64,000 nucleotides of DNA from Neoalteromonas facilis. Lineage in GTDB: Bacteria; Pseudomonadota; Gammaproteobacteria; Enterobacterales; Alteromonadaceae. Below are positions 29,636 to 37,305 of this stretch, piece by piece. Position 1 is the stretch's first letter; the number at the start of each line of letters is the position of its first letter. The stretch covers positions 48,352-112,351 of the forward strand of contig NZ_PEAY01000008.1 of NCBI RefSeq assembly GCF_002807665.1, written 5' to 3'. A program made the translations under genes and the position numbers. Below the pieces are notes generated by a model that was not told where the DNA came from, searched no databases, and saw only the letters and a program-made list of their open reading frames with translations.

Positions 29636-30589
29636 TTAGACTATCCCCATTGTAGCGCGCGGATCAAATCCGAGCAGCTCTTTCATTTTCTCATACAACG
29701 CCTTGGCCTCATCACTGTCAGCAGGCGGTAAGACAATTTGCACAACGACGTAAAAGTCGCCCGGTTGTTTCCCTGGTAGTCCCCGCCCCTTTAGGCGTAG
29801 TTTTTTTCCCTGCTTGGAATTAGCCGGGATCGTGAGTTCAATATTTCCCGATGGCACCGGCACTGGTACTGTCGCACCCAGTGCCGCCTCCCATGGCGCA
29901 ACGGGCAAATCCAGGTAAATATCACCGCCATCAATGCGGTACACCGGATGCTCATGAAACGCTATTTCCAAATACAGATCGCCAGACTTCCCGCCCTCCT
30001 GACAAGGCTCACCCTGCCCGGCAAGCCGGATTTGCTGACCCGCACGAATACCTTTAGGAATACGAATATTCAGTGTCCGCTCGCGGCTGATGACATGCCC
30101 GTCATCCGTCAGTGTCGGCATCCGCAGTGACACCGAGCGTATCGCACCATTGACACTGTCTTTAAGGTTTATAAATACCTTGGCATGATGATCTTCACCT
30201 CGCATTCTTGAGGTTCGACGTTTTCCCGTGTGGCTGGCTTGTCCGAATTCGCGGCCAAATAACTCCTCAAAAAAGTCACTGTATGCTCCAGCATCGCCAG
30301 CCGTATAGCCGCCGCCTCGAAATTCAAAGCCACTGTCCCAGTCAGGAGGCCGACGAAAGTCCTGGCCGCTTTTCCATTTTCTGCCCAGTTGATCGTAGGC
30401 GGCGCGTTTCTCGGGATCCTTTAACACTTCGTACGCCTCCCCGATAAGCTTGAATTGTGATTCAGCATCGGTCTCCTTACTCACGTCAGGATGATACTTC
30501 CTGCCAAGCTTGCGATAAGCCAGTTTGATCTCTTGCTGAGTAGCGTCACGCGCAACTCCCATGATTTCATAGTAATCTTTGTATTCCAT
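29636..30589 (-). CDS. cbpA: Curved-DNA-binding J-domain co-chaperone CbpA
   Basis: DnaJ-class co-chaperone for DnaK, 317 residues. It has a J domain at 1-70 with HPD in RKYHPDVSKE, a linker with Gly/Phe-rich sequence (GFEFRGGGYTAGDAG), and the two C-terminal beta domains (LNIRIPKGIRAGQQIRLAGQG; LRLKGRGLPG), with no zinc-finger domain. The ATG at 30589 is preferred over GTG at 30592. It is followed by cbpM and preceded by a DUF1840 gene, all minus strand. An accessory copy of a stress chaperone fits the island's proteostasis content with HflKC. Confidence 0.92.
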   Translation of the reverse strand: MEYKDYYEIMGVARDATQQEIKLAYRKLGRKYHPDVSKETDAESQFKLIGEAYEVLKDPEKRAAYDQLGRKWKSGQDFRRPPDWDSGFEFRGGGYTAGDAGAYSDFFEELFGREFGQASHTGKRRTSRMRGEDHHAKVFINLKDSVNGAIRSVSLRMPTLTDDGHVISRERTLNIRIPKGIRAGQQIRLAGQGEPCQEGGKSGDLYLEIAFHEHPVYRIDGGDIYLDLPVAPWEAALGATVPVPVPSGNIELTIPANSKQGKKLRLKGRGLPGKQPGDFYVVVQIVLPPADSDEAKALYEKMKELLGFDPRATMGIV

Positions 30590-30619
30590 CACCCTGTCCT
30601 GCCATTCATTAGCGCACGC

Positions 30620-30934
30620 CTAGCTAACACTGTCCCACATCACGTAACACTGCTCACCGATTGCCGCATTAAGCAATTCAATCAACGGCAAAGCCCTACG
30701 TGTCAGACTTACTCCTGGCTCGTCACTTTCTTCGTCGTGCACAGCGTCTTTCTCCTCAAACTGGCTTTCAGCGTTAAGCGCTGCTTGCAGACTTGTTAAT
30801 GCTGCCGGCACATCATCGGCACGTATAGCGCCAGGCACTTTACCGCTGTGTCCCATGAACTTGAGTAACTGCACAGCCACATCACCAAACATTGTGATGT
30901 TTGCGTGAGCAGGGCAGGAAAAAATCACTAGCAT
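30620..30934 (-). CDS. DUF1840 family protein
   Basis: 104 residues, cytoplasmic, of the DUF1840 family by its pattern MLVIFSCPAHANITMFGDVA, LLKFMGHSGKVPGAI and LPLIELLNAAI near the end. Function unknown. The ATG has an excellent AGGAGG site 6 bases upstream. It lies 27 bases before the cbpA start and probably heads a three-gene operon with cbpA and cbpM. Confidence 0.8.
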   Translation of the reverse strand: MLVIFSCPAHANITMFGDVAVQLLKFMGHSGKVPGAIRADDVPAALTSLQAALNAESQFEEKDAVHDEESDEPGVSLTRRALPLIELLNAAIGEQCYVMWDSVS

Positions 30935-31331
30935 AGTAACCTCCTAATTGACCGCGCACCGGCGGCCTCGTGGCGATAGCGCTTAAAAACTGAGTTGTTG
31001 CGATGATATTGGCCAGACAACGGCCATAGGCTCGATTGGTGTGGATAATATCCCCATAATGCCTTTATACAGCGCCGCAAGACGAAGGGTATACTTTGAG
31101 TATAGCAGATACCGCTTTGTTCAACGGAAAATATAGCTTGTCTGCAATTTGCCAAAAGTAACAGGTAAGCACACTGTTACGGCACTCGCACCCAGACATT
31201 GTCTAAACGTTTATCCTACTGTTCGCGTTACTGCGCGAATCATTCCACTGTATGTATGCTTTAAAACTTACCGAACGGGCGTGCAGGAGCGACTGCCGTA
31301 TAACAGCTTAGATTACTATTTTGCGCTAATA
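30935..31331. other. Divergent intergenic region between DUF1840 and nhaA copy 2
   Basis: No gene is supported. It contains a 15-bp palindrome TATACTTTGAGTATA at 31090-31104, which on the minus strand supplies TATACT, a good -10 hexamer for the DUF1840-cbpA-cbpM operon. It also contains TTCGCG-TTACTG-CGCGAA (31222-31239), a perfect 6-bp inverted repeat about 210 bases before nhaA, and a partial operator-like TGTCTGCAATTTGCCA at 31139. Confidence 0.45.
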
Positions 31332-31347
31332 AGTGTGCCAACGCACA
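31332..31347 (+). promoter_or_regulatory. Crp/Fnr-type operator upstream of nhaA copy 2
   Basis: AGTGTGCCAACGCACA, with a perfect CGCACA promoter-proximal half. TAATGT (31368-31373) lies 20 bases downstream as a weak -10. The first nhaA copy lacks such a site. Confidence 0.5.
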
Positions 31348-31432
31348 GAAGCGCCCCCCAAGCTTAATAATGTAACTTACACTATCAACAATCGCGTAAG
31401 GCCACTATCAATGATTGATGGGAGTTTCGTGC

Positions 31433-31860
31433 ATGAAAGTGAAAAAACTAGTCCGAACATTACTCGCTGACCAACGCGGAAATCCGGAGCAGTTGCCAAA
31501 GTCACCCATTGACTGGTTGACGCATCCACCTGCACGCTTTTTTAAAATGGAAGCGTTGGCAGGATTGGTGCTGCTTTTTGCACTGTTGGCGCTCTATCTC
31601 GCAAACTCCTCATTGAGTGCACAGTATATAGCGCTTTGGCAAGTTCAGATTGGTATTCAACTCGGCTCGGTTTCCATTGAGCATACTTTGCATGCCTGGA
31701 TAAATGATGGCGTTATGACATTATTTTTCTTTTTGATTGCGCTAGAACTTAAGCGTGAGATGGTATTGGGAGAATTGCACACACCAAAGCTTGCCATTCT
31801 ATCGGTGTCTGCGGCATTCGGCGGAATGGTAGTGCCTGCATGCGTCTATCTCGTTTTGCA
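31433..31860 (+). pseudogene. nhaA: Truncated Na+/H+ antiporter gene, nhaA copy 2
   Basis: The first 140 or so codons of an NhaA closely related to the gene at 502 (shared RGNPEQLPKSPIDWLTHP extension, HAWINDGVMTLFFFLIALELKRE, then VSAAFGGMVVPACVYLVLQ). The similarity stops abruptly at about 31860 and the frame ends shortly after (NINDFLNHT). All ion-binding Asp, Thr and Lys residues lie in the lost part, so it cannot be functional. The breakpoint joins the 3' end of the decayed GIY-YIG gene. Start at 31433 is supported by GGGAG upstream. Confidence 0.85.
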
Positions 31861-32718
31861 GAATATTAACGACTTCCTAAATCACACTTAATGGTAAAAA
31901 GAACCACTCTTTAGGCCTTACCATATGCCAAAACGGTCAGGGATCTGAATGTCTGCTTGAGCTTCTTTGGAAAATGCGTGAAGAAACTTCTCGGTGGCCT
32001 GAAGGTTCATATTGTAAAGTGTGAACTCGGCAACGACCTCCACGTCTGCAAGGAGGTAGGTCGCGTCCTTTGCAGCGTTAGCGACTCTTTTCTTAACATC
32101 TGAGGTCGTCACGCCAATTTTGTGCAGATAATCACGAGATTGGCTATCGAAGGCTCTTCTGATTTTGAGCGCAGCACGTAAACGATACCTGTTTAGTAAA
32201 GTGGAGAGTCCTCTTCAACAAAAAGCGGTCCTGAATCTTTTGGGACTATGGCTCTGGCTGATTTGTCTTTGTAAAGCGCGGCACCGAATGACCGAAGGAG
32301 CAAGTTACTTTCCATTCCATTTGAATAAACTACTCGCATACGCGCATTATGATGCCCTATACGACGCTCATGTTTTTCGCCCATTTCAGCACATAAGCGG
32401 TTAGGCCAGATAAGATAAATGCCTGACCTTTTTGTATCTCTGCCATACCTTTGATACCCGTTGTTTCCAATGTACCGTCGTCAAGTTCCTTTTGAATTTT
32501 CACGAACAAAGGCTTGAATGAGTCAAAGTCCATGCATTTTTTGCGAGTTGCCATGTCAGCACTTGCAGTCTGGCTTTTTGTTCCGACGGTCACATGCTTT
32601 AAATTGAAAAATATCGTCATCATCGGCAAGTAAGTCACTCGACAAGACATCATCTATTGATAATTCAGCTTTTTTTTCACCAGACTATTTAGTACCTAGT
32701 AAGCCTTCTGTATCAAAA
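31860..32718 (-). pseudogene. GIY-YIG nuclease-family gene remnant (T5orf172/Mug113 type)
   Basis: Reading the minus strand across frames recovers one family in order: LSIDDVLSSDLL (near 32640), KKCMDFDSFKPLFVKIQKELDDGT, IQKGQAFILSGLTAYV, then NARMRVVYSNGMESNLLLRSFGAALYKD, GPLFVEE, DVKKRVANAAKDATYLLADVEVVAEFTLYNMNLQATEKFLHAF, IPDRFG and finally RPKEWFFLPLSVI. At least three frameshifts plus stops separate these parts. The 3' end runs into the nhaA breakpoint and the 5' end is cut by the IS at 32719. Such proteins are common defence- or mobile-element-associated cargo; this one is dead. Confidence 0.75.
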
Positions 32719-32785
32719 TGAATCGACACTAATTTCCTAGACACCTCTTAGTTAGATAAACTAACTAAAAATACAAAGGTGTTTT

Positions 32786-33064
32786 ATGAGCGGAAAACGC
32801 TATCCAGAAGAATTCAAAATCGAAGCGGTTAAACAAGTAGTTGATCGCGGCCATTCAATATCTGACGTTGCCAAACGTTTAGATGTCACAACGCATAGCC
32901 TTTATGCCTGGGTCAAAAAATACGGCCCTGATTCTAAACAACATAACGAATTAAGTGACGCACAGGCGGAAATCAGACGGCTACAAAAGGAGTTGAAGCG
33001 GACGACAGAAGAGCGTGACCTGTTGAAAAAAGCCGCGGCATACTTCGCAAAGGAGTCCGACTGA
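32786..33064 (+). CDS. IS3-family transposase OrfA
   Basis: 92 residues. A helix-turn-helix (KRYPEEFKIEAVKQVVDRGHSISDVAKRLDV) is followed by a leucine-zipper-like coiled coil (AEIRRLQKELKRTTEERDLLKKA). It binds the IS ends and regulates, and by -1 frameshifting in this family is fused to OrfB. Confidence 0.92.
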   Translation: MSGKRYPEEFKIEAVKQVVDRGHSISDVAKRLDVTTHSLYAWVKKYGPDSKQHNELSDAQAEIRRLQKELKRTTEERDLLKKAAAYFAKESD

Positions 33065-33933
33065 GGTATGCCTTTATCAAAGAAAACTCGGACAATTGGC
33101 CTGTTCGTTGGCTCTGTAGAATGTTCGATGTTCATCCGAGCGGATATTACGCATGGAACAAACAGCCTCACTCGAAGCGAGCTAAAGCCAATCAACCGCT
33201 TACTGGTTTGATCAAACAATTCTGGCTGGAGTCAGGTGGTGTGTATGGCTATCGCAAGGTTCACTCTGATTTACGTGATATTGGCGAAAAATGTGGTGTT
33301 AATCGCGTCTATCGACTGATGCGAGATGAAGGATTAAAAGCGCAAGTTGGATATAGAAAACCACGTCATCGCTCTGGTGAGAACCATATTGTTGTGCCAA
33401 ATCGATTGCAGCGCCAATTCAATCCTGAATCGCCAGATCAATCGTGGGTGACAGATATTACTCATATCCGAACTCATGAAGGTTGGCTTTATTTAGCTGT
33501 GGTTGTTGACTTGTTCTCACGTAAAGTTATTGGCTGGTCGATGCAATCGAGGATCACGAAGGAGATTGTATTAGACGCAATACTAATGGCTGTATGGCGA
33601 CGAAACCCGAAGAAAGTAGTGACAGTTCACTCAGATCAAGGCAGTCAATACACAAGCCATGATTGGCAGCACTTCCTAAAGGTTAATGGACTTGAAGGTA
33701 GCATGAGCCGGAGAGGCAACTGCCATGACAATGCGGTTGCGGAGAGCTTCTTCCAATTACTGAAACGCGAACGAGTTAAACGAAAAATCTATTCAACCAG
33801 AGACGATGCCAGAAGTGATATTTTCGATTACATAGAGATGTTTTGTAACAACAAACGAAAACATGGTTCCAATGATCTGCTTTCGCCAGTAGAGTATGAA
33901 AAGCGACATCAAGAACGACTGAGAAGTGTCTAG
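33062..33933 (+). CDS. IS3-family transposase OrfB
   Basis: Integrase-core transposase. The DDE residues are visible in SWVTDITHIRTHEGW, VTVHSDQGSQYTSHDW and GNCHDNAVAESFFQLLKRE. The first ATG in frame is 33121 (270 residues), but family-like sequence (RYAFIKENSDNWPVRWLCR) extends upstream to the orfA end at about 33062, so expression by -1 frameshifting from orfA is likely. An HTH_21-like segment lies near the N-terminus. Confidence 0.9.
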
Positions 33934-34110
33934 TTTATTGGTGTCGATTCAATCTTAGTCATACAAAACGCTTAATACATTTGCTAGATGTAATACTCCA
34001 TCATCAAAAAAGTAAAAACAAACCATTACGGCTGATTGTTACACTATGTTACCCAGCAGGGTAGGAGAAGAAAGTATGATCGATTTGAAATTAATTGAAT
34101 GGAGCTTTCT

Positions 34111-34821
34111 ATGTCAACTACAAACTACTTTTCAGATAATCGCGCAGCAAGAATATTAGCCAGCCTAATGCTGATTCAAATGGCCATGGGCCTGATTTTG
34201 AACTTTTATTTTCTTAAACCAATATTGCGTTTTGACGGTTCAGCTACTTCTGAAGAACTAGCTTTCATTTTGGGTTGTGCGACGTTAGTAGCTTTACTTA
34301 TAAGCTCACTTAATTTGATTTTCGCTCTGTTGCTGCCAAAAGAGAGGGTGATTGAACATACTGAGATATTTGTCACTATCATTGTTTTTGCTACCGCTGG
34401 GATTACACTTTGTGCCGTTGAGTACGCTAGGCTCGCAGAATATGTAACCTTCTTAACATCTACCGATTTTATCAATAACGCATCAAATGATTCGATGTTA
34501 ACGCCCTTAAAAGAAATGCTTGCCACGGGGCGAAATGAAGCGCACTTCATTTCCATATTTATTTCTAGCTTCAGTTTGATTTTTTTCTATGGCTTGATGC
34601 TGAGAGCCAAAATGCTTCCATCTCTTCTGGCCGGCTTTGCTTTGATGACAGTAGTGTTGCAGCTTATTGCGGTAAGCCACACTTTCTTTGCATTATCGAT
34701 TCCCAATATTATTCAGGCTCCCCTTGCTCTTACTCAGCTTATTGTTCCTATTTACTTAATCCTTTTCGGATTCCGAAGTATTCAAGTAAGTAGCACAAAC
34801 AATACCGAACAATTTAGCTAG
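34111..34821 (+). CDS. DUF4386-like integral membrane protein
   Basis: 236 residues with six or seven hydrophobic helices, starting DNRAARILASLMLIQMAMGLILNFYFL, a pattern like DUF4386 proteins of unknown function. The start at 34111 is preferred over 34099 since TGGAG lies 7 bases before it. It is followed after 18 bases by another membrane protein, likely one operon, and lies between the IS and the second tRNA-Leu junction. Confidence 0.65.
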   Translation: MSTTNYFSDNRAARILASLMLIQMAMGLILNFYFLKPILRFDGSATSEELAFILGCATLVALLISSLNLIFALLLPKERVIEHTEIFVTIIVFATAGITLCAVEYARLAEYVTFLTSTDFINNASNDSMLTPLKEMLATGRNEAHFISIFISSFSLIFFYGLMLRAKMLPSLLAGFALMTVVLQLIAVSHTFFALSIPNIIQAPLALTQLIVPIYLILFGFRSIQVSSTNNTEQFS

Positions 34822-34839
34822 GACGAGAGGTCTCAATTT

Positions 34840-35529
34840 ATGTTTTCCTCGCTACTCATATTTCATATATTTTCGGGGGCCGTAGCTCTTTTAGCTGGGT
34901 ATTCAGTGATTGTAATTAAGAAAGGAGGAACCGCTCACAAATACCTAGGCAGGAGCTATGTGATCGCAATGCTTGCACTTGGTTTGACCGGTACATTCAT
35001 CGCAGTTTCGAGAGAAGTACCTCTATCAATTCTGAATGGATTGGTACTTTGTTACTTCGTGTTGTCCGCCCTAAATCTCATGTGGCAACCTCCAAGAAAC
35101 ACCAATGTTTGGGATAAAATACTATTCGCTTTTGTTCTTCTGATAACGTCGGGGTTTGCTTGGTTTGCCTATCAGGCAAGTAAGGTAGAAGGAGGGCAGT
35201 TGGGCGGATTTGGTATTCAAGCTTATCTGGTTTTCGGCAGCGTCATGCTCTTTTGTTGCATTGGTGATGCTCGCTATTTGAAGCGTGGTGGACTGAATGG
35301 AAAGAGTCGATTAGTCAGACATTTATGGCGTATGTTTTTCCCATTATTAATGTCCACTGCCGCTTTTTTCCTAGGTCAGACACGACATCTCCCTGAGGCA
35401 TTGCAGAATATTGGATATTTACTGGCACCGGTCGTTATTGTACTCGGCACAATGATTTATTGGATTCTAAAATTAAGGACAAATACGTTGGCACATGAGG
35501 CTGTTGGTCATCAACATGCAGAGCAGTAA
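34840..35529 (+). CDS. DUF2306-like integral membrane protein
   Basis: 229 residues, about seven helices. The start HIFSGAVALLAGYSVIVIKKGGTAHKYLGRSYV, with its paired histidines and Gly-Arg, resembles the DUF2306/YozB-like family. Function unknown. ATG follows GAGAGG. It is the last gene of island B. Confidence 0.65.
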   Translation: MFSSLLIFHIFSGAVALLAGYSVIVIKKGGTAHKYLGRSYVIAMLALGLTGTFIAVSREVPLSILNGLVLCYFVLSALNLMWQPPRNTNVWDKILFAFVLLITSGFAWFAYQASKVEGGQLGGFGIQAYLVFGSVMLFCCIGDARYLKRGGLNGKSRLVRHLWRMFFPLLMSTAAFFLGQTRHLPEALQNIGYLLAPVVIVLGTMIYWILKLRTNTLAHEAVGHQHAEQ

Positions 35530-35551
35530 AGCGGAAATGGAATTTTAGATG

Positions 35552-35696
35552 TGCAAAGAATTTGCAAAGTCTCTTTTCGCACTTATAACTTGTTGATTTA
35601 TTCAAACTAAAATAGACGCAAACTTTTCAAAATCCGCCGCCCGTGAGGGCGTACCGGCCGCATAACCGGTAAATCAAGCCCGGCCTCTGGTACCAA
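35552..35696 (+). repeat. Attachment junction 2: arm motif plus tRNA-Leu 3' fragment
   Basis: TGCAAAGAATTTGCAAAG (35552-35569) lies 71 bases before CTTTTCAAAATCCGCCGCC (from 35623), exactly as at 15252-15380. The acceptor end reads CTCTGGTACCA to 35696. The T-arm region is abnormal: an extra ACCGG-bearing segment (CCGCATAACCGG) is inserted, so this fragment would not fold as a tRNA. It marks the right end of island B, next to the chromosome. Confidence 0.72.
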
Positions 35697-35793
35697 ACCA
35701 TAAAACAACCGACGCAAGTCGGTTTTTTTGTGCCCTGTGAAAGCACACCCGAGGGTGTACCGGCCGCATAACCGGTGAATCAAGCCCGGCCTT
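35650..35793 (+). repeat. Direct repeat of the altered tRNA T-arm
   Basis: GTACCGGCCGCATAACCGGT and the following AATCAAGCCCGGCCT occur at 35652-35687 and again at 35758-35793, with GAGGG just before each copy. Only single-base differences separate them. The terminator 35708-35730 lies between the copies. This looks like a local duplication of the tRNA 3' end. Confidence 0.7.
35708..35730 (+). terminator. Rho-independent terminator after tRNA-Leu fragment 2
   Basis: AACCGAC-GCAA-GTCGGTT followed by T7. Same stem as the terminator at 15412-15436. Confidence 0.75.
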
Positions 35794-35956
35794 AAAGCTA
35801 AGAAAAAGGATATTGAGCTTTTCATTTTCTGTCTTAGCAATCAGCCTTCTTCGTTAAAAATATCGAAAAAACACGTTCGTATTCACGATCCCGGACGAAT
35901 GAACGTTCATCCGGTCTTAACATTAGCGCTCAAATTCACAACAAAGAGACTATCCA

Positions 35957-36448
35957 ATGATGAAAAAAATGTCGATTCAGGCTGCCGCGCTCACGATTAT
36001 GCTTTCCTACCCAGCGTTGTGCTATGCAAGCGTAAAACCGGACATCATTCACTTCCCTGCCGAATATGAGTTACTGAATGATCAATTAAGCCAACAGTGC
36101 ACCCGTCTTGAATCAAGGAAAATTGAACCTGCTGAAATTCCGGATACAAAGATTTCACAAGTTCAATTAGACTGTCACGGTTTTCAATTTGAAGGTAAAT
36201 CTCGTCTTGCGGAGTTTGTATTTCGCGATGGACTTCTGGTGTTGGTCTGGATATTAACCGATAAGTCTGAAGAGGCCAGCTTCGAAAAAAAATTCATTGC
36301 TGAATACGGACGACCCAGCCATCAAAAGGCTGATTTTACAGCATTCACATCCAGCCATTCCGCCCTCAGGAAAGATAAGCCAGAAGTACTCTTCTACAGC
36401 CCCGCAGTAGCGCCGTTATTTGAGGCCTGGTTTTCGAATCAAGGTTAA
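35957..36448 (+). CDS. Exported protein of unknown function
   Basis: 163 residues with a signal peptide (MMKKMSIQAAALTIMLSYPALCYAS, cleavage near 25). The mature part has two cysteines (QQCTRLE and LDCHGF), which could form a disulfide in the periplasm. No family recognised. It is the first gene on the chromosome side of the island and is followed by a terminator. Confidence 0.65.
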   Translation: MMKKMSIQAAALTIMLSYPALCYASVKPDIIHFPAEYELLNDQLSQQCTRLESRKIEPAEIPDTKISQVQLDCHGFQFEGKSRLAEFVFRDGLLVLVWILTDKSEEASFEKKFIAEYGRPSHQKADFTAFTSSHSALRKDKPEVLFYSPAVAPLFEAWFSNQG

Positions 36449-36458
36449 CTAACGCCAG

Positions 36459-36489
36459 CAAGGAGTTAGTAGATTTAACTCCTTGTTTA
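36459..36489 (+). terminator. Terminator after the exported protein gene
   Basis: CAAGGAGTTA and its complement TAACTCCTTG form a 10-bp stem with a short AT loop, followed by TTTA. Confidence 0.6.
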
Positions 36490-36600
36490 AATTAGCCGAA
36501 AGGTAATGCCAACTGTATTACACGGAATTCATTACAAACTTCACACTCTTTTTAACAAAGAATAAAAAACAATTTGAAACATTTACTTAGTGAGTATTTG

Positions 36601-36645
36601 TTGACACCGATTCTATTCAATTAATAATAGAATCCGAATTCTATT
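36601..36645 (+). promoter_or_regulatory. Promoter and palindromic operator of the TetR-S9 peptidase operon
   Basis: TTGACA at 36601-36606, then 17-18 bases and ATAATA/TAATAG (36624-36630). The spacer and -10 lie inside the palindrome ATTCTATT-N8-AATAGAAT (36610-36633), with a third half-site ATTCTATT at 36638-36645. Such placement suggests autorepression by the TetR protein encoded at 36679. Confidence 0.6.
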
Positions 36646-36678
36646 TCTGATTTCAATTTATTTATACTGAGAGTAGCA

Positions 36679-37302
36679 ATGAAAACACAGCAGCTAAGAA
36701 GCCAGAAGACGAAAGAGAAAATACTATGTGCTGCAGAAAAGTTACTGTTAGAGAGCCCCTTTGAAGAACTGACAATTCCTAAAGTGCTCTGCTTGTGTAA
36801 AGTATCAGTTGGAGGGTTCTATGGCAGATTTGCCTCAAGAGATGAGTTATTAGAAGAAATTTATGAACGCTATCGACAGCGGCGCGATGTGAGGCTCAAT
36901 CAGCTTACTAAACTGAATAATACAGCCGATATTCCACTAAAAGATCGCGTGAAAATAGTGGCGCAGGGGTTTGTCGATCTTCACTTAAGTGAAGCCGGTA
37001 TATTAAGAAACTTCCTTGTGAATCACTGGCTAATTTCGGGTAAAAAGCCAAGTAATAAAGTCACACAAGAAATATCGAATCATATTTCACAATTATCACT
37101 ATTCATCGCTCAACAAGATTTCCCGCTTCCCCAACAGCACGAACGAATACAGACCTGTATACGCTATCTCGTTTCATTGAGTAAAGATCATATCGTCATT
37201 ACGCCTTCGTCTGTTGCCCAGATAAAAAACATTAACCGTAAACAATTGATCTCAGACATCTCATCCATGACTTGCGCACTCATAGAACAAATAAAGGACT
37301 AA
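36679..37302 (+). CDS. TetR/AcrR-family regulator
   Basis: 207 residues. The N-terminal helix-turn-helix reads TKEKILCAAEKLLLESPFEELTIPKVLCLCKVSVGGFYGRFASRDELLEEIYERY; the C-terminal ligand domain is not diagnostic. It is followed after 3 bases by the S9 peptidase gene and preceded by the palindrome at 36610, so it probably represses its own operon. Ligand unknown. Confidence 0.88.
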   Translation: MKTQQLRSQKTKEKILCAAEKLLLESPFEELTIPKVLCLCKVSVGGFYGRFASRDELLEEIYERYRQRRDVRLNQLTKLNNTADIPLKDRVKIVAQGFVDLHLSEAGILRNFLVNHWLISGKKPSNKVTQEISNHISQLSLFIAQQDFPLPQQHERIQTCIRYLVSLSKDHIVITPSSVAQIKNINRKQLISDISSMTCALIEQIKD

Positions 37303-37305
37303 GTA

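Larger units (their letters stand above)
32719..33951 (+). mobile_element. IS3-family insertion sequence
   Basis: 1233 bp bounded by 26-bp imperfect inverted repeats, left 32719-32744 beginning TGAATCGACAC and right 33926-33951 whose complement begins the same; 22 of 26 positions match. It carries orfA and orfB in -1 frame relation. No 3-4 bp target duplication is visible (flanks AAA and ATC), so one side may have recombined or been deleted. Apparently intact transposase. Confidence 0.88.

Noticed and set aside
31139..31154. TGTCTGCAATTTGCCA as an eighth Crp/Fnr operator
   Set aside because: Only one half fits; no -10 box lies 20-22 bases away on either strand.
31149..31367. 72-codon open frame ahead of nhaA copy 2
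   Set aside because: It runs through the operator and promoter of nhaA and has no family features.
35607..35840. Open frame of 77 codons on the minus strand over the second tRNA fragment
   Set aside because: It is the same kind of artefact from tRNA-derived repeats, with no ribosome site or family.
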